From an uncultured Saprospiraceae bacterium (GTDB lineage: Bacteria > Bacteroidota > Bacteroidia > Chitinophagales > Saprospiraceae), in the NCBI GenBank assembly GCA_937950315.1, contig CALFDU010000147.1:1-45128 (forward strand): a stretch of 45,128 nt of DNA, given 5' to 3'. Below are positions 17,165-23,762 of this stretch, piece by piece. Position 1 is the first letter of the stretch. Each line of letters begins with the position of its first letter. A program made the position numbers and the translations under genes. The notes below the pieces were generated by a model, which ran no database searches, was not told the origin of the DNA, and was given only the letters and a program-made list of their open reading frames with translations.

Positions 17165-18022
17165 ATGGAAAAATGTTTAATTCAGGGCTACAAAGGATCA
17201 TTTCACGAAAGTGCAATGAGCAAGTATTTTGGTAAACAAGAATATACAGCAGTTCCTTGTGATAGTTTTGATATACTCGCAAAGTCACTTGATGATGGAG
17301 TAGCCCCGATAGCTTTGATGGCAATTGAAAATTCTATTGCTGGAAGCATATTGCAGAATTATCGAATTCTACGCGAACATAAATTAGAGATAATTGGTGA
17401 GCAGTACTTACAGATCAGACATCAACTTATGGCCTTGCCCGGTCAAAATATTGAGGATATTAAAAAAGTAATATCGCACCCCATGGCAATTAACCAATGC
17501 CTTGATTTCTTGAATGAACATCCGGCCATAAATCGAAAAGAGTTTGCGGATACCGCTCTTGCCGCCAAAGTAATTTCAGAGAATAAAACAAAAGGAGTAG
17601 CCGCTATAGCCAGCGACTTAGCTGCCAAAATTTATGGTCTAGAAATAATTGCTCCAAATATTGAAACAGTGAAGAGTAATTATACAAGATTTTTTGTGGT
17701 CCAAAAGACAAAAGGCAACCTGAATCTAGATATCGACAAAGCAAGTATCTACATTAAACTGAAACACAAACAAGGCGCACTGCTAAAAGTACTTTCAATA
17801 TTGAATGACAATGGAATCAATCTTAGTAAGCTACAGTCATTCCCTGTCTTAGGTGCATTACATCAATACTATTTTTATCTGGATTTAGAATTTGATGACC
17901 AATATAAATACCATTCTTGTATGCAATTGCTTAAAGAAGAATGCATCAACTGTGAGATTATGGGTGAATACACCAACGCCAAAGTTGGATTGCCAAACCA
18001 AGCCAAAGTCACAGTAATATGA
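17165..18022 (+). CDS. pheA: Prephenate dehydratase
   Basis: Decarboxylates and dehydrates prephenate to phenylpyruvate. The catalytic domain opens with CLIQGYKGSFHESAM and includes the TRF motif in SNYTRFFVV near residue 174. From about residue 190 an ACT domain follows (KHKQGALLKVLSILNDNGINLSKLQSFPV). In the family the Phe-binding motifs are GALV and ESRP. Here they read GALL and QSFP, so the Glu and Arg of ESRP are replaced and feedback may be altered (inference). There is no chorismate mutase domain: that activity comes from the third gene of the operon. It is the first structural gene after the aromatic attenuator, with an AG-rich AAAGAAGAG just before the ATG. The stop overlaps tyrA by 4 nt (ATGA). 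Confidence 0.95.
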   Translation: MEKCLIQGYKGSFHESAMSKYFGKQEYTAVPCDSFDILAKSLDDGVAPIALMAIENSIAGSILQNYRILREHKLEIIGEQYLQIRHQLMALPGQNIEDIKKVISHPMAINQCLDFLNEHPAINRKEFADTALAAKVISENKTKGVAAIASDLAAKIYGLEIIAPNIETVKSNYTRFFVVQKTKGNLNLDIDKASIYIKLKHKQGALLKVLSILNDNGINLSKLQSFPVLGALHQYYFYLDLEFDDQYKYHSCMQLLKEECINCEIMGEYTNAKVGLPNQAKVTVI

Positions 18023-18882
18023 AAATAGGAATAGTAGGAATTGGATTGATAGGAGGTAGTATAGCCAAAGAACTGAAAACTAGAAGTCTTGGTACCATCC
18101 AAGTGTATGGCACAGACAAAAACCCTGACCATGTTGCCAAAGCAAACAGCTTGGCCCTGGTAGATGAAATGCTTTCAGAAGAAGAACTGTTTGAACAAGC
18201 AGAAGTAATTTTTATCGCGATTCCAGTAAATAAGATCAACGATGAGTTAGGGCGATTCTTAGACAAGACAAGACCAGATCAAGTGTTGGTGGATACTGGT
18301 TCGACCAAGCGATTTATATGCAGAGGGATTTCCAATCACCCCAATCGATCTCGTTTTGTTGCCGCGCATCCATTGGCAGGGACTGAATTTTCTGGGCCGG
18401 ATGCGGCCCTCCTGGATTTATTCAAGGGAAAGAAATGTATCATTTGCGAGAAGCATAAATCTGCGGAAGATGCTCTTGAAAAAGCATTGAAAGTCTTTAA
18501 CTTTTTAGGGATGGATAGTTTCTATATGGATCCAGAAGAACACGATAAGCATTTGGCATTTGTATCACATTTGTCACATGTCAGCTCGTTTACATTAAGC
18601 CTGACCGTTCAAGAAATTGAAAACGACCAAAATCAGATATATAACCTGGCAAGTACTGGCTTTGAAAGCACCGCAAGACTAGCAAAAAGCAATGCGATTA
18701 CTTGGGGTCCGATTTTTGATGCTAATAAAGAGTACTTGGTGGAAGCCATTGATTTATACATCAATAATCTTGAAAAATTTAAACAATCAATATTAACTAA
18801 TAACATTAAAGAGTCAACAAACTTAATGCTCAAGGCAAATGAAATTTCAGAGGTTCTGGATGGCATTGCGTTGAATAAATAG
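18019..18882 (+). CDS. tyrA: Prephenate dehydrogenase
   Basis: Oxidatively decarboxylates prephenate to 4-hydroxyphenylpyruvate for tyrosine. The Rossmann glycine motif is GIVGIGLIGGSIAKEL. AAHPLAGTEFSGPDAA and DKHLAFVSHLSHVSSF are the substrate and catalytic regions of the family. At 287 residues it is the monofunctional form, without chorismate mutase and without a C-terminal ACT domain, so tyrosine feedback through ACT is not expected. It overlaps pheA by 4 nt and lies 8 nt before the DAHP synthase gene. An aromatic aminotransferase, often found in such operons, is missing here and must be elsewhere. Confidence 0.94.
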   Translation: MKIGIVGIGLIGGSIAKELKTRSLGTIQVYGTDKNPDHVAKANSLALVDEMLSEEELFEQAEVIFIAIPVNKINDELGRFLDKTRPDQVLVDTGSTKRFICRGISNHPNRSRFVAAHPLAGTEFSGPDAALLDLFKGKKCIICEKHKSAEDALEKALKVFNFLGMDSFYMDPEEHDKHLAFVSHLSHVSSFTLSLTVQEIENDQNQIYNLASTGFESTARLAKSNAITWGPIFDANKEYLVEAIDLYINNLEKFKQSILTNNIKESTNLMLKANEISEVLDGIALNK

Positions 18883-18890
18883 ACATTAAA

Positions 18891-19988
18891 ATGAGTAATA
18901 CACAAGTACAAGAACAAAAGAAAGAAAGATGGATTTCAGCGGATAGACGACCAGTGGTGATCGCTGGCCCCTGTAGTGCAGAAACGGAAGAGCAGGTCAT
19001 CGAGACCGCTAAAAGATTGAAAGCAACCAAAAAGATGGACATTTTCCGTGCAGGAATATGGAAGCCTCGTACTCGGCCCAATAGTTTTGAAGGAGTAGGG
19101 GTGACTGGATTGCCTTGGATGAAAAGAGTGAAAGATGAAGTTGGATTGCCTACCACCGTTGAGGTGGCAAACGCAAAACATGTTGAATTATGCCTGGCTT
19201 TTGATATCGATATATTATGGATAGGAGCAAGAACAACGGTGAATCCATTTGCTGTGCAAGAGATTGCTGAGGCATTGAGAGGTGTTGATATTCCAATCAT
19301 GGTGAAAAACCCGATCAATCCTGATCTTGCACTTTGGATGGGTGGTATTGAAAGATTGAGTGCTGTGGGGCTGAAAGAAATCGGTGCGATCCATAGAGGT
19401 TTTTCCAATTTAGGAGAAAAGTTTTATAGAAACAGACCGCAATGGCAGATAGCACTTGAATTTATGAGAAAAATGCCTGAAATTCCGATTTATTGTGATC
19501 CTAGTCATATCTGTGGACGCAGAGACATCCTACAAGAAGTAGGACAAAAAGCAATGGATCTAGACTTCAACGGATTGATGATTGAAACACACATCGATCC
19601 GGATAATGCTTGGAGTGACGCCAATCAACAGATTACTCCAGAGACTTTTGGAACGATGATCACGGATATGGTGTTAAGAGAAGGGTACGAGGATAATCCA
19701 GTTTTACAAAGTAAATTGGATTATATGAGACAAGAAATTAATCATATTGACGATGAATTGCTTAACTTATTGTCCAATAGAATGAAAGTAGTGAGAGATA
19801 TTGGAGAATACAAGAAAGAAAACAACATCACCATTCTACAGCAAAAGAGGTGGAATGAGATACTTGAAAAAGCAATAAAGCTGGCAGCTGAACGAGAGAT
19901 GAATACTGAATTTATCATTAAGTATATTAATGCAGTTCATCAAGAAAGCATCAACCAGCAAGAAGAAATTTTTAAAGCTAAAAAATAA
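18891..19988 (+). CDS. Bifunctional DAHP synthase / chorismate mutase (AroQ type)
   Basis: Residues ~15-265 form a type I-beta-like 3-deoxy-7-phosphoheptulonate synthase: RPVVIAGPCSAETEEQV, FRAGIWKPRTRPNSFEGVG, the metal and substrate motifs YCDPSHICGRR and MIETHIDPDNAWSDA. Residues ~275-360 are an all-helical AroQ chorismate mutase (LDYMRQEINHIDDELLNLL, NRMKVVRDIGEYKKENNI, QQKRWNEILEKA). The fusion joins the first step of the shikimate pathway to the first branch step towards Phe and Tyr. DAHPS with a C-terminal mutase is a known Bacteroidota arrangement in which the mutase product can act as the feedback sensor. The neighbouring PheA and TyrA both lack a mutase domain, so this protein completes chorismate to Phe/Tyr keto acids within three genes. 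Confidence 0.95.
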   Translation: MSNTQVQEQKKERWISADRRPVVIAGPCSAETEEQVIETAKRLKATKKMDIFRAGIWKPRTRPNSFEGVGVTGLPWMKRVKDEVGLPTTVEVANAKHVELCLAFDIDILWIGARTTVNPFAVQEIAEALRGVDIPIMVKNPINPDLALWMGGIERLSAVGLKEIGAIHRGFSNLGEKFYRNRPQWQIALEFMRKMPEIPIYCDPSHICGRRDILQEVGQKAMDLDFNGLMIETHIDPDNAWSDANQQITPETFGTMITDMVLREGYEDNPVLQSKLDYMRQEINHIDDELLNLLSNRMKVVRDIGEYKKENNITILQQKRWNEILEKAIKLAAEREMNTEFIIKYINAVHQESINQQEEIFKAKK

Positions 19989-19995
19989 TTACAAA

Positions 19996-20235
19996 ATGGA
20001 TTTACCTAAAGTTTATGACAAAGTTCCTGTAAAAGTAGAACTTGAAGAAGGAAAGAGATATGCATGGTGTACCTGTGGTCTTTCTGACAATCAACCTTGG
20101 TGCAATGGTGCACATAAAGGCACTGGCTTCTCTCCAAATGTTTTTGTGGCAGAAGAAACCAAAACAGCACATATGTGTCAATGCAAAGCAACAAAAAACC
20201 CAGGTTTTTGTGATGGAACTCACAAGAGTTTATAA
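19996..20235 (+). CDS. Small double-CDGSH iron-sulfur protein
   Basis: A 79-residue soluble protein with two CDGSH (mitoNEET-like) motifs: CTCGLSDNQPWCNGAH and CQCKATKNPGFCDGTH. In each, three Cys and one His would bind a [2Fe-2S] cluster. There is no transmembrane segment. The ATG at 19996 lies 8 nt after the preceding stop. A longer in-frame version starting at 19930 would overlap the chorismate mutase domain and add a lysine-rich tail unrelated to the family, so I reject it. The role is unknown: the family is linked to redox or cluster transfer. Its place at the end of the aromatic operon, before a strong terminator, suggests co-expression but not necessarily a shared pathway. Confidence 0.9.
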   Translation: MDLPKVYDKVPVKVELEEGKRYAWCTCGLSDNQPWCNGAHKGTGFSPNVFVAEETKTAHMCQCKATKNPGFCDGTHKSL

Positions 20236-20281
20236 TCTAAAGCAAACAAGATAATTAACTACACTCTACCAAAGAGTTAGT

Positions 20282-20333
20282 AAATACGAAAAGCGCCTTA
20301 TCATCTTTGTATGATAGGGCGCTTTTCGTATTT
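20282..20333 (+). terminator. Strong terminator of the pheA operon
   Basis: Twenty-three-base arms (20282-20304 and 20311-20333) pair with a single wobble around a 6-nt loop. The 3' arm itself contains TTTT and ends in TATTTGTTT. It lies 46 nt after the CDGSH stop and could work in both directions. Confidence 0.8.
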
Positions 20334-20403
20334 GTTTGCCCATGATTCTGACAATTAATTGACAAACAAACCATAATTAAAAACATAATGGCGAAAGCCT
20401 TAT

Positions 20404-20502
20404 TACATTTGAATCCATAAAACAATAGATCTACAAATAAGAATCAACACCCTTTTGTACATAAAGGAGCCGGGGTTGAAGAATTCCGGTTCCTTCTTTT
20501 TT
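20404..20502 (+). other. Orphan -7 box plus terminator-like hairpin, possible small RNA
   Basis: A perfect TAnnTTTG box (TACATTTG, 20404-20411) lies after the pheA-operon terminator. About 50 nt later comes a hairpin, AAGGAGCCGG/CCGGTTCCTT (20464-20473 with 20486-20495, one wobble, 12-nt loop), with a plus-strand T-run reaching 20502. No plus-strand gene lies between. I see no TTG at the -33 distance. The hairpin may only serve the convergent protease gene, though its minus-strand tail is T-poor. A short RNA of ~80-90 nt is a possibility. Confidence 0.3.
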
Positions 20503-21760
20503 AGTTCGATAAAAAATCTCTCAGAACTATTTTCTTTTGTATCAATTTGTCATCTCGCAAAAGAACGACTTTAATCTTATTTCCAGCTCTTCGACTTAAC
20601 TTGTTATCCAAATTAAACAAAGTGTATTTGTGGGCGGAGTAGATGCCCACCTTCTTAATAACATCTCCTTTTTGTATTCCTACTTCCTCGGCTGGCGAAC
20701 CTGGAACTACTTCAAATACAATGAAATTCCTAAGCTTTGGTCCAAAGGCAAGCAATTCCATTCCTGCTAAGTTGTATTTAAATTCCTTCTTTAAACCTCG
20801 TATGGGTTTGAGGTACATCTCCTTTTCTAAATAATTGATCACTATGTTGAAGCGGCGAAGCAATAGATTGCCTACAAGTCCATCCCGATTGTTATAAAAA
20901 TCAGGATCAATTGCATCATCTATTTCCTGAAAGTGAGTGAGTATATTGTTGAAGGTGTATTCGTTTATTTGAAGGGATTTCATTTTGCCTTTGTATCCAC
21001 TTATAAAACCACCGATTCCCTTTCCTAAATTACCTGGTGCAGCATTTTTAGGAGGAGTAATAATTTTATTGGGACTTGTGTTAATTAGATACGTCAATGC
21101 GGCACCCGTATCAATCAAGAGTTTTATTTCTTGCTCTTCACTATTCGGTTTTGCCGTTTGGCATACCATGTAAGGTTTGTTGTTTATTATTTCAATATCA
21201 GACTTTGTATATCCCTTTAACTTTTTGGTAAATTTATCAGGATGCCAAAGTATTAATTTCTTCTTTCTATAATTTATTTCAACAATGAGGTTCCTGAAAT
21301 AGCTTCCGCCAATGATGCCATCGATCTGCGTACCAGTCATCTGCTTCAGGTTTAAAAAATTATCCTCAAGTACAACGATGTCTCTCTTGACTGTTGGAGT
21401 ATTTTCTATTTCTAAACTAATTTGTCTGGAGATAAGTGCATTGACAGAAGTATTTACATCGGATCCTCTCAAATTTACCATATTGTCGTAGGTGAATCCT
21501 AGAAGGTCTGTGATTTGTTTTTCAAAGAAGATGGTATGCTCTGCTCCTGTATCAAAAATGAAGACCAAAGGAAGAATTCCTTGCACTTCTACTTTGAGTA
21601 GTATATAACCAGCAATGAAGTCAAAAGGTATTTCAACCTTGCCTTTTTTATTTTGAATTAGGTCTAGACCAGGAAGTTTGCTTTGACCACTGGAAACTTG
21701 TACCATGCTTAAGCACAGTAAGAATAAAAGGAAAAATCGCTTAATTTGTTGAATTGCCAT
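20501..21760 (-). CDS. Secreted retropepsin-like aspartyl protease with PDZ domain
   Basis: A 419-residue protein with a signal peptide (FFLLFLLCLSMVQVSSGQ). It carries two aspartyl-protease motifs in one chain: FIFDTGAEHT (Asp ~70) and LLIDTGAALT (Asp ~217). Each is followed by a hydrophobic strand and a glycine-rich flap-like segment (GIIGGSYF, GLVGNLLLRRF), so the protein is a two-lobed, single-chain version of the retropepsin fold. Residues ~330-415 form a PDZ domain (FIVFEVVPGSPAEEVGIQKGDVIKKVG). This combination is known as a family in Bacteroidota, but substrates are unknown. There is no T9SS sorting domain, so a periplasmic or lipid-free secreted location is likely. It stands alone between the pheA operon terminator and the OmpA gene. 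Confidence 0.88.
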   Translation of the reverse strand: MAIQQIKRFFLLFLLCLSMVQVSSGQSKLPGLDLIQNKKGKVEIPFDFIAGYILLKVEVQGILPLVFIFDTGAEHTIFFEKQITDLLGFTYDNMVNLRGSDVNTSVNALISRQISLEIENTPTVKRDIVVLEDNFLNLKQMTGTQIDGIIGGSYFRNLIVEINYRKKKLILWHPDKFTKKLKGYTKSDIEIINNKPYMVCQTAKPNSEEQEIKLLIDTGAALTYLINTSPNKIITPPKNAAPGNLGKGIGGFISGYKGKMKSLQINEYTFNNILTHFQEIDDAIDPDFYNNRDGLVGNLLLRRFNIVINYLEKEMYLKPIRGLKKEFKYNLAGMELLAFGPKLRNFIVFEVVPGSPAEEVGIQKGDVIKKVGIYSAHKYTLFNLDNKLSRRAGNKIKVVLLRDDKLIQKKIVLRDFLSN

Positions 21761-21805
21761 TCTACTGACTAAGTTAGTTTAAAATGGTAAAACGATAGGC
21801 TTAGA

Positions 21806-21840
21806 AATAAAAAAAGCTGACTCCAAATAGGAGCCAGCTT
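21806..21840 (-). terminator. Intrinsic terminator of the DUF937/OmpA gene
   Basis: On the minus strand AAGCTGGCTCC pairs with GGAGTCAGCTT across one mismatch and a 5-nt loop, followed by TTTTTTTATTT. It lies 28 nt beyond the stop codon. Confidence 0.8.
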
Positions 21841-21868
21841 CTTTTGCTTATATGAAATGTAGTCAAGA

Positions 21869-23308
21869 CTACTTCATTATTTTCATTTCGATTCTTCTGT
21901 TGGCTTTTCTACCCTCAGGAGTTGCGTTGTCTCCCACTGGATTAGCACTTCCTAAACCGTTTGAAACGATTCTGTTAGCAGCAATTCCTCCATTGGTAAC
22001 CAATCTAGTTTTAACTGCATCCGCTCTGTCCTTAGAAAGTTTAACATTTTTTCCAGCGTCTCCTGTGCTATCAGTGTATCCAGTTACAGCAACCTTTACA
22101 TCTGGGTAAGCTTTAAGGATAGCTGCTACGTTGTCAACCTCTGCAGCAGTTGCTGCATCAATATTAGCAGAACCTGTAGCAAATGTCAAACCTCTAAATG
22201 TAAAGTTTGCATCTCCTTTGAATCCGCCTTTTACGTAATCCATCATCTGGCTACCTGCTGATCCTGCAGCAAATGTAATTTTATCCAAAGCTCCTTTTGC
22301 AGCTTCGTTGATGTTGCTAAATGCTCCACCAATCATGTCTCCCATTTTACCAGCTGCATCACCTACAGCACCCGCTGCATCTCCAGCTACATCTGCAACA
22401 GCTCCTGCAGCATTTCCAACAGCACCTGCTGCATCTCCTGCAACTTCACCTGCTTTGTCTACAACATTTCCTGTTACGTCTGCCACTTTATCTCCTACTG
22501 GGTTTTTCAATCCAAAGTAAGAAGCAATAGCAAGAATAGCTACGATAGGCAACAACCACTTAAGTAGTCCTCCGCCTGCTTTTGCAGCTGTTCCAGCAGC
22601 ATCTCCAGCAGCACCTGCTACATTACCTGCTGCATTTCCAACAGCACCTGCAGCATCACCCACAACACCAGCAGCGCCTTTAACAGCACCTCCAGCCATG
22701 TCAGCAGCACCTTTTACAGCTCCACCTGCCATGTTAGCAGCACCTTTGGCAACATCACCTACTTTGTCAGCAGCGTCTCCGAAGAAACTCAAACCTGAAG
22801 CAAAACCTGATGGCATTGCTGATTTAACAGCACTCTTCTGGCCACCCAAAAAGTCCATCAATCCTGATGCACCCAATTTATTTTTCATTACATGACTACC
22901 AATCATCTTCATTAAGAATGGCGCAGCCATTTTAATAAGTGATGATGCTGAACTTCCTCTCAAACCTGCAAATTTTGCAATGTTGTCAATCATTCCTCCT
23001 GACTTGTTACCTAGAAGAAGATTAAGAACTCCAGATCCTTGGTTCATTAATTTTGATACTCCGCTAGCTCCTCCACCGAAGATTCCTGCAATATCATCCA
23101 TTCCTCCACTATCCATTCCTTTTAAAAGATCTAAAACTTTTCCTGCTCCACCTTCATCTTTCGCAGACTCAATCGTTGAGCCAAGAAGTGCAGGGAAAAT
23201 ACCTCCTAGTGCTTTACCAACACTACTTTCAGATTCTCCTAAAAATTTACTTGCTTGTCCGGCCAATGTACCTGATACCTGGTCTTTAAGCATTCCTAAT
23301 AAATCCAT
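21869..23308 (-). CDS. DUF937 - Ala/Gly repeat - OmpA domain membrane protein
   Basis: A 479-residue protein without a signal peptide. Residues ~1-150 resemble DUF937 (MDLLGMLKDQVSGTLAGQASKFLGES, GKALGGIFPALLGSTI). Residues ~175-247 and ~275-335 are amphipathic Ala/Gly repeats such as GGAVKGAADMAGGAVKGAAG and GDAAGAVGNAAG, which resemble the 11-residue helical repeats of LEA-like proteins. Between them a single hydrophobic helix (LLKWLLPIVAILAIASYFG, ~248-266) is the only membrane segment. The C-terminus (~370-479) is a peptidoglycan-binding OmpA domain (LTFATGSANI, GYTDSTGDAGKNVKLSKDRADAV, NRRIEMKIMK). The layout suggests an inner-membrane protein that reaches the cell wall. The function is unknown. 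A candidate minus-strand -7 box TATTTTTG lies at 23432-23439. Confidence 0.85.
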   Translation of the reverse strand: MDLLGMLKDQVSGTLAGQASKFLGESESSVGKALGGIFPALLGSTIESAKDEGGAGKVLDLLKGMDSGGMDDIAGIFGGGASGVSKLMNQGSGVLNLLLGNKSGGMIDNIAKFAGLRGSSASSLIKMAAPFLMKMIGSHVMKNKLGASGLMDFLGGQKSAVKSAMPSGFASGLSFFGDAADKVGDVAKGAANMAGGAVKGAADMAGGAVKGAAGVVGDAAGAVGNAAGNVAGAAGDAAGTAAKAGGGLLKWLLPIVAILAIASYFGLKNPVGDKVADVTGNVVDKAGEVAGDAAGAVGNAAGAVADVAGDAAGAVGDAAGKMGDMIGGAFSNINEAAKGALDKITFAAGSAGSQMMDYVKGGFKGDANFTFRGLTFATGSANIDAATAAEVDNVAAILKAYPDVKVAVTGYTDSTGDAGKNVKLSKDRADAVKTRLVTNGGIAANRIVSNGLGSANPVGDNATPEGRKANRRIEMKIMK

Positions 23309-23762
23309 AGTTTCAATTAATTATTAAAGTTATTTAAATGTAAAAAGTTAGTCTTTATGTAGAGAACTGCATCGCGTCCTTAATGAAATCAATTATTATC
23401 TATGATAAGTTTCTTCTTAAGATAATTTTAACAAAAATAGGGAAATATAATGTATAAGGAATAAATTATCAATTGATTATATAATTTACTATTTATTAAT
23501 GTATAAAATATATTATCCCGTCAATTGACCGCAAAGACCTATAATTGTTGGAGTTTAACCCATTTTGCCTTTAGTCTTAGCTTCATTCTTTTGTTTCAAC
23601 CGACATTGATGATTTCACAGTGTATTATTTTTTAGTATTGTACTTTAGCAAAAAAAGCATTGACCTTTCTTTTAAAATGACCACTAGTTAGTAATGAGTA
23701 GGCATTTTGATCACCTTTTTAAGTCGAACAGATACATTGAAAATTAGAAACCAGGACATACA
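23309..23762. other. Divergent intergenic region, mostly featureless
   Basis: 454 nt of very A/T-rich DNA between the OmpA gene (minus) and the nuclease-helicase gene (plus). The only element I can point to is the minus-strand TATTTTTG at 23432-23439, a possible -7 box that would give a ~115-nt untranslated leader, with no matching -33. I see no tRNA, hairpin terminator or convincing small reading frame. Confidence 0.5.

Noticed and set aside
19930-19995. Upstream start for the CDGSH protein
   Set aside because: The extra residues are an out-of-frame reading of the chorismate mutase end and do not resemble the CDGSH family.
22300-22900. Long Pro/Ala- and Leu/Gln-rich open frames on the plus strand
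   Set aside because: They are mirror readings of the Ala/Gly repeats of the OmpA gene, without a start context or any recognisable domain.
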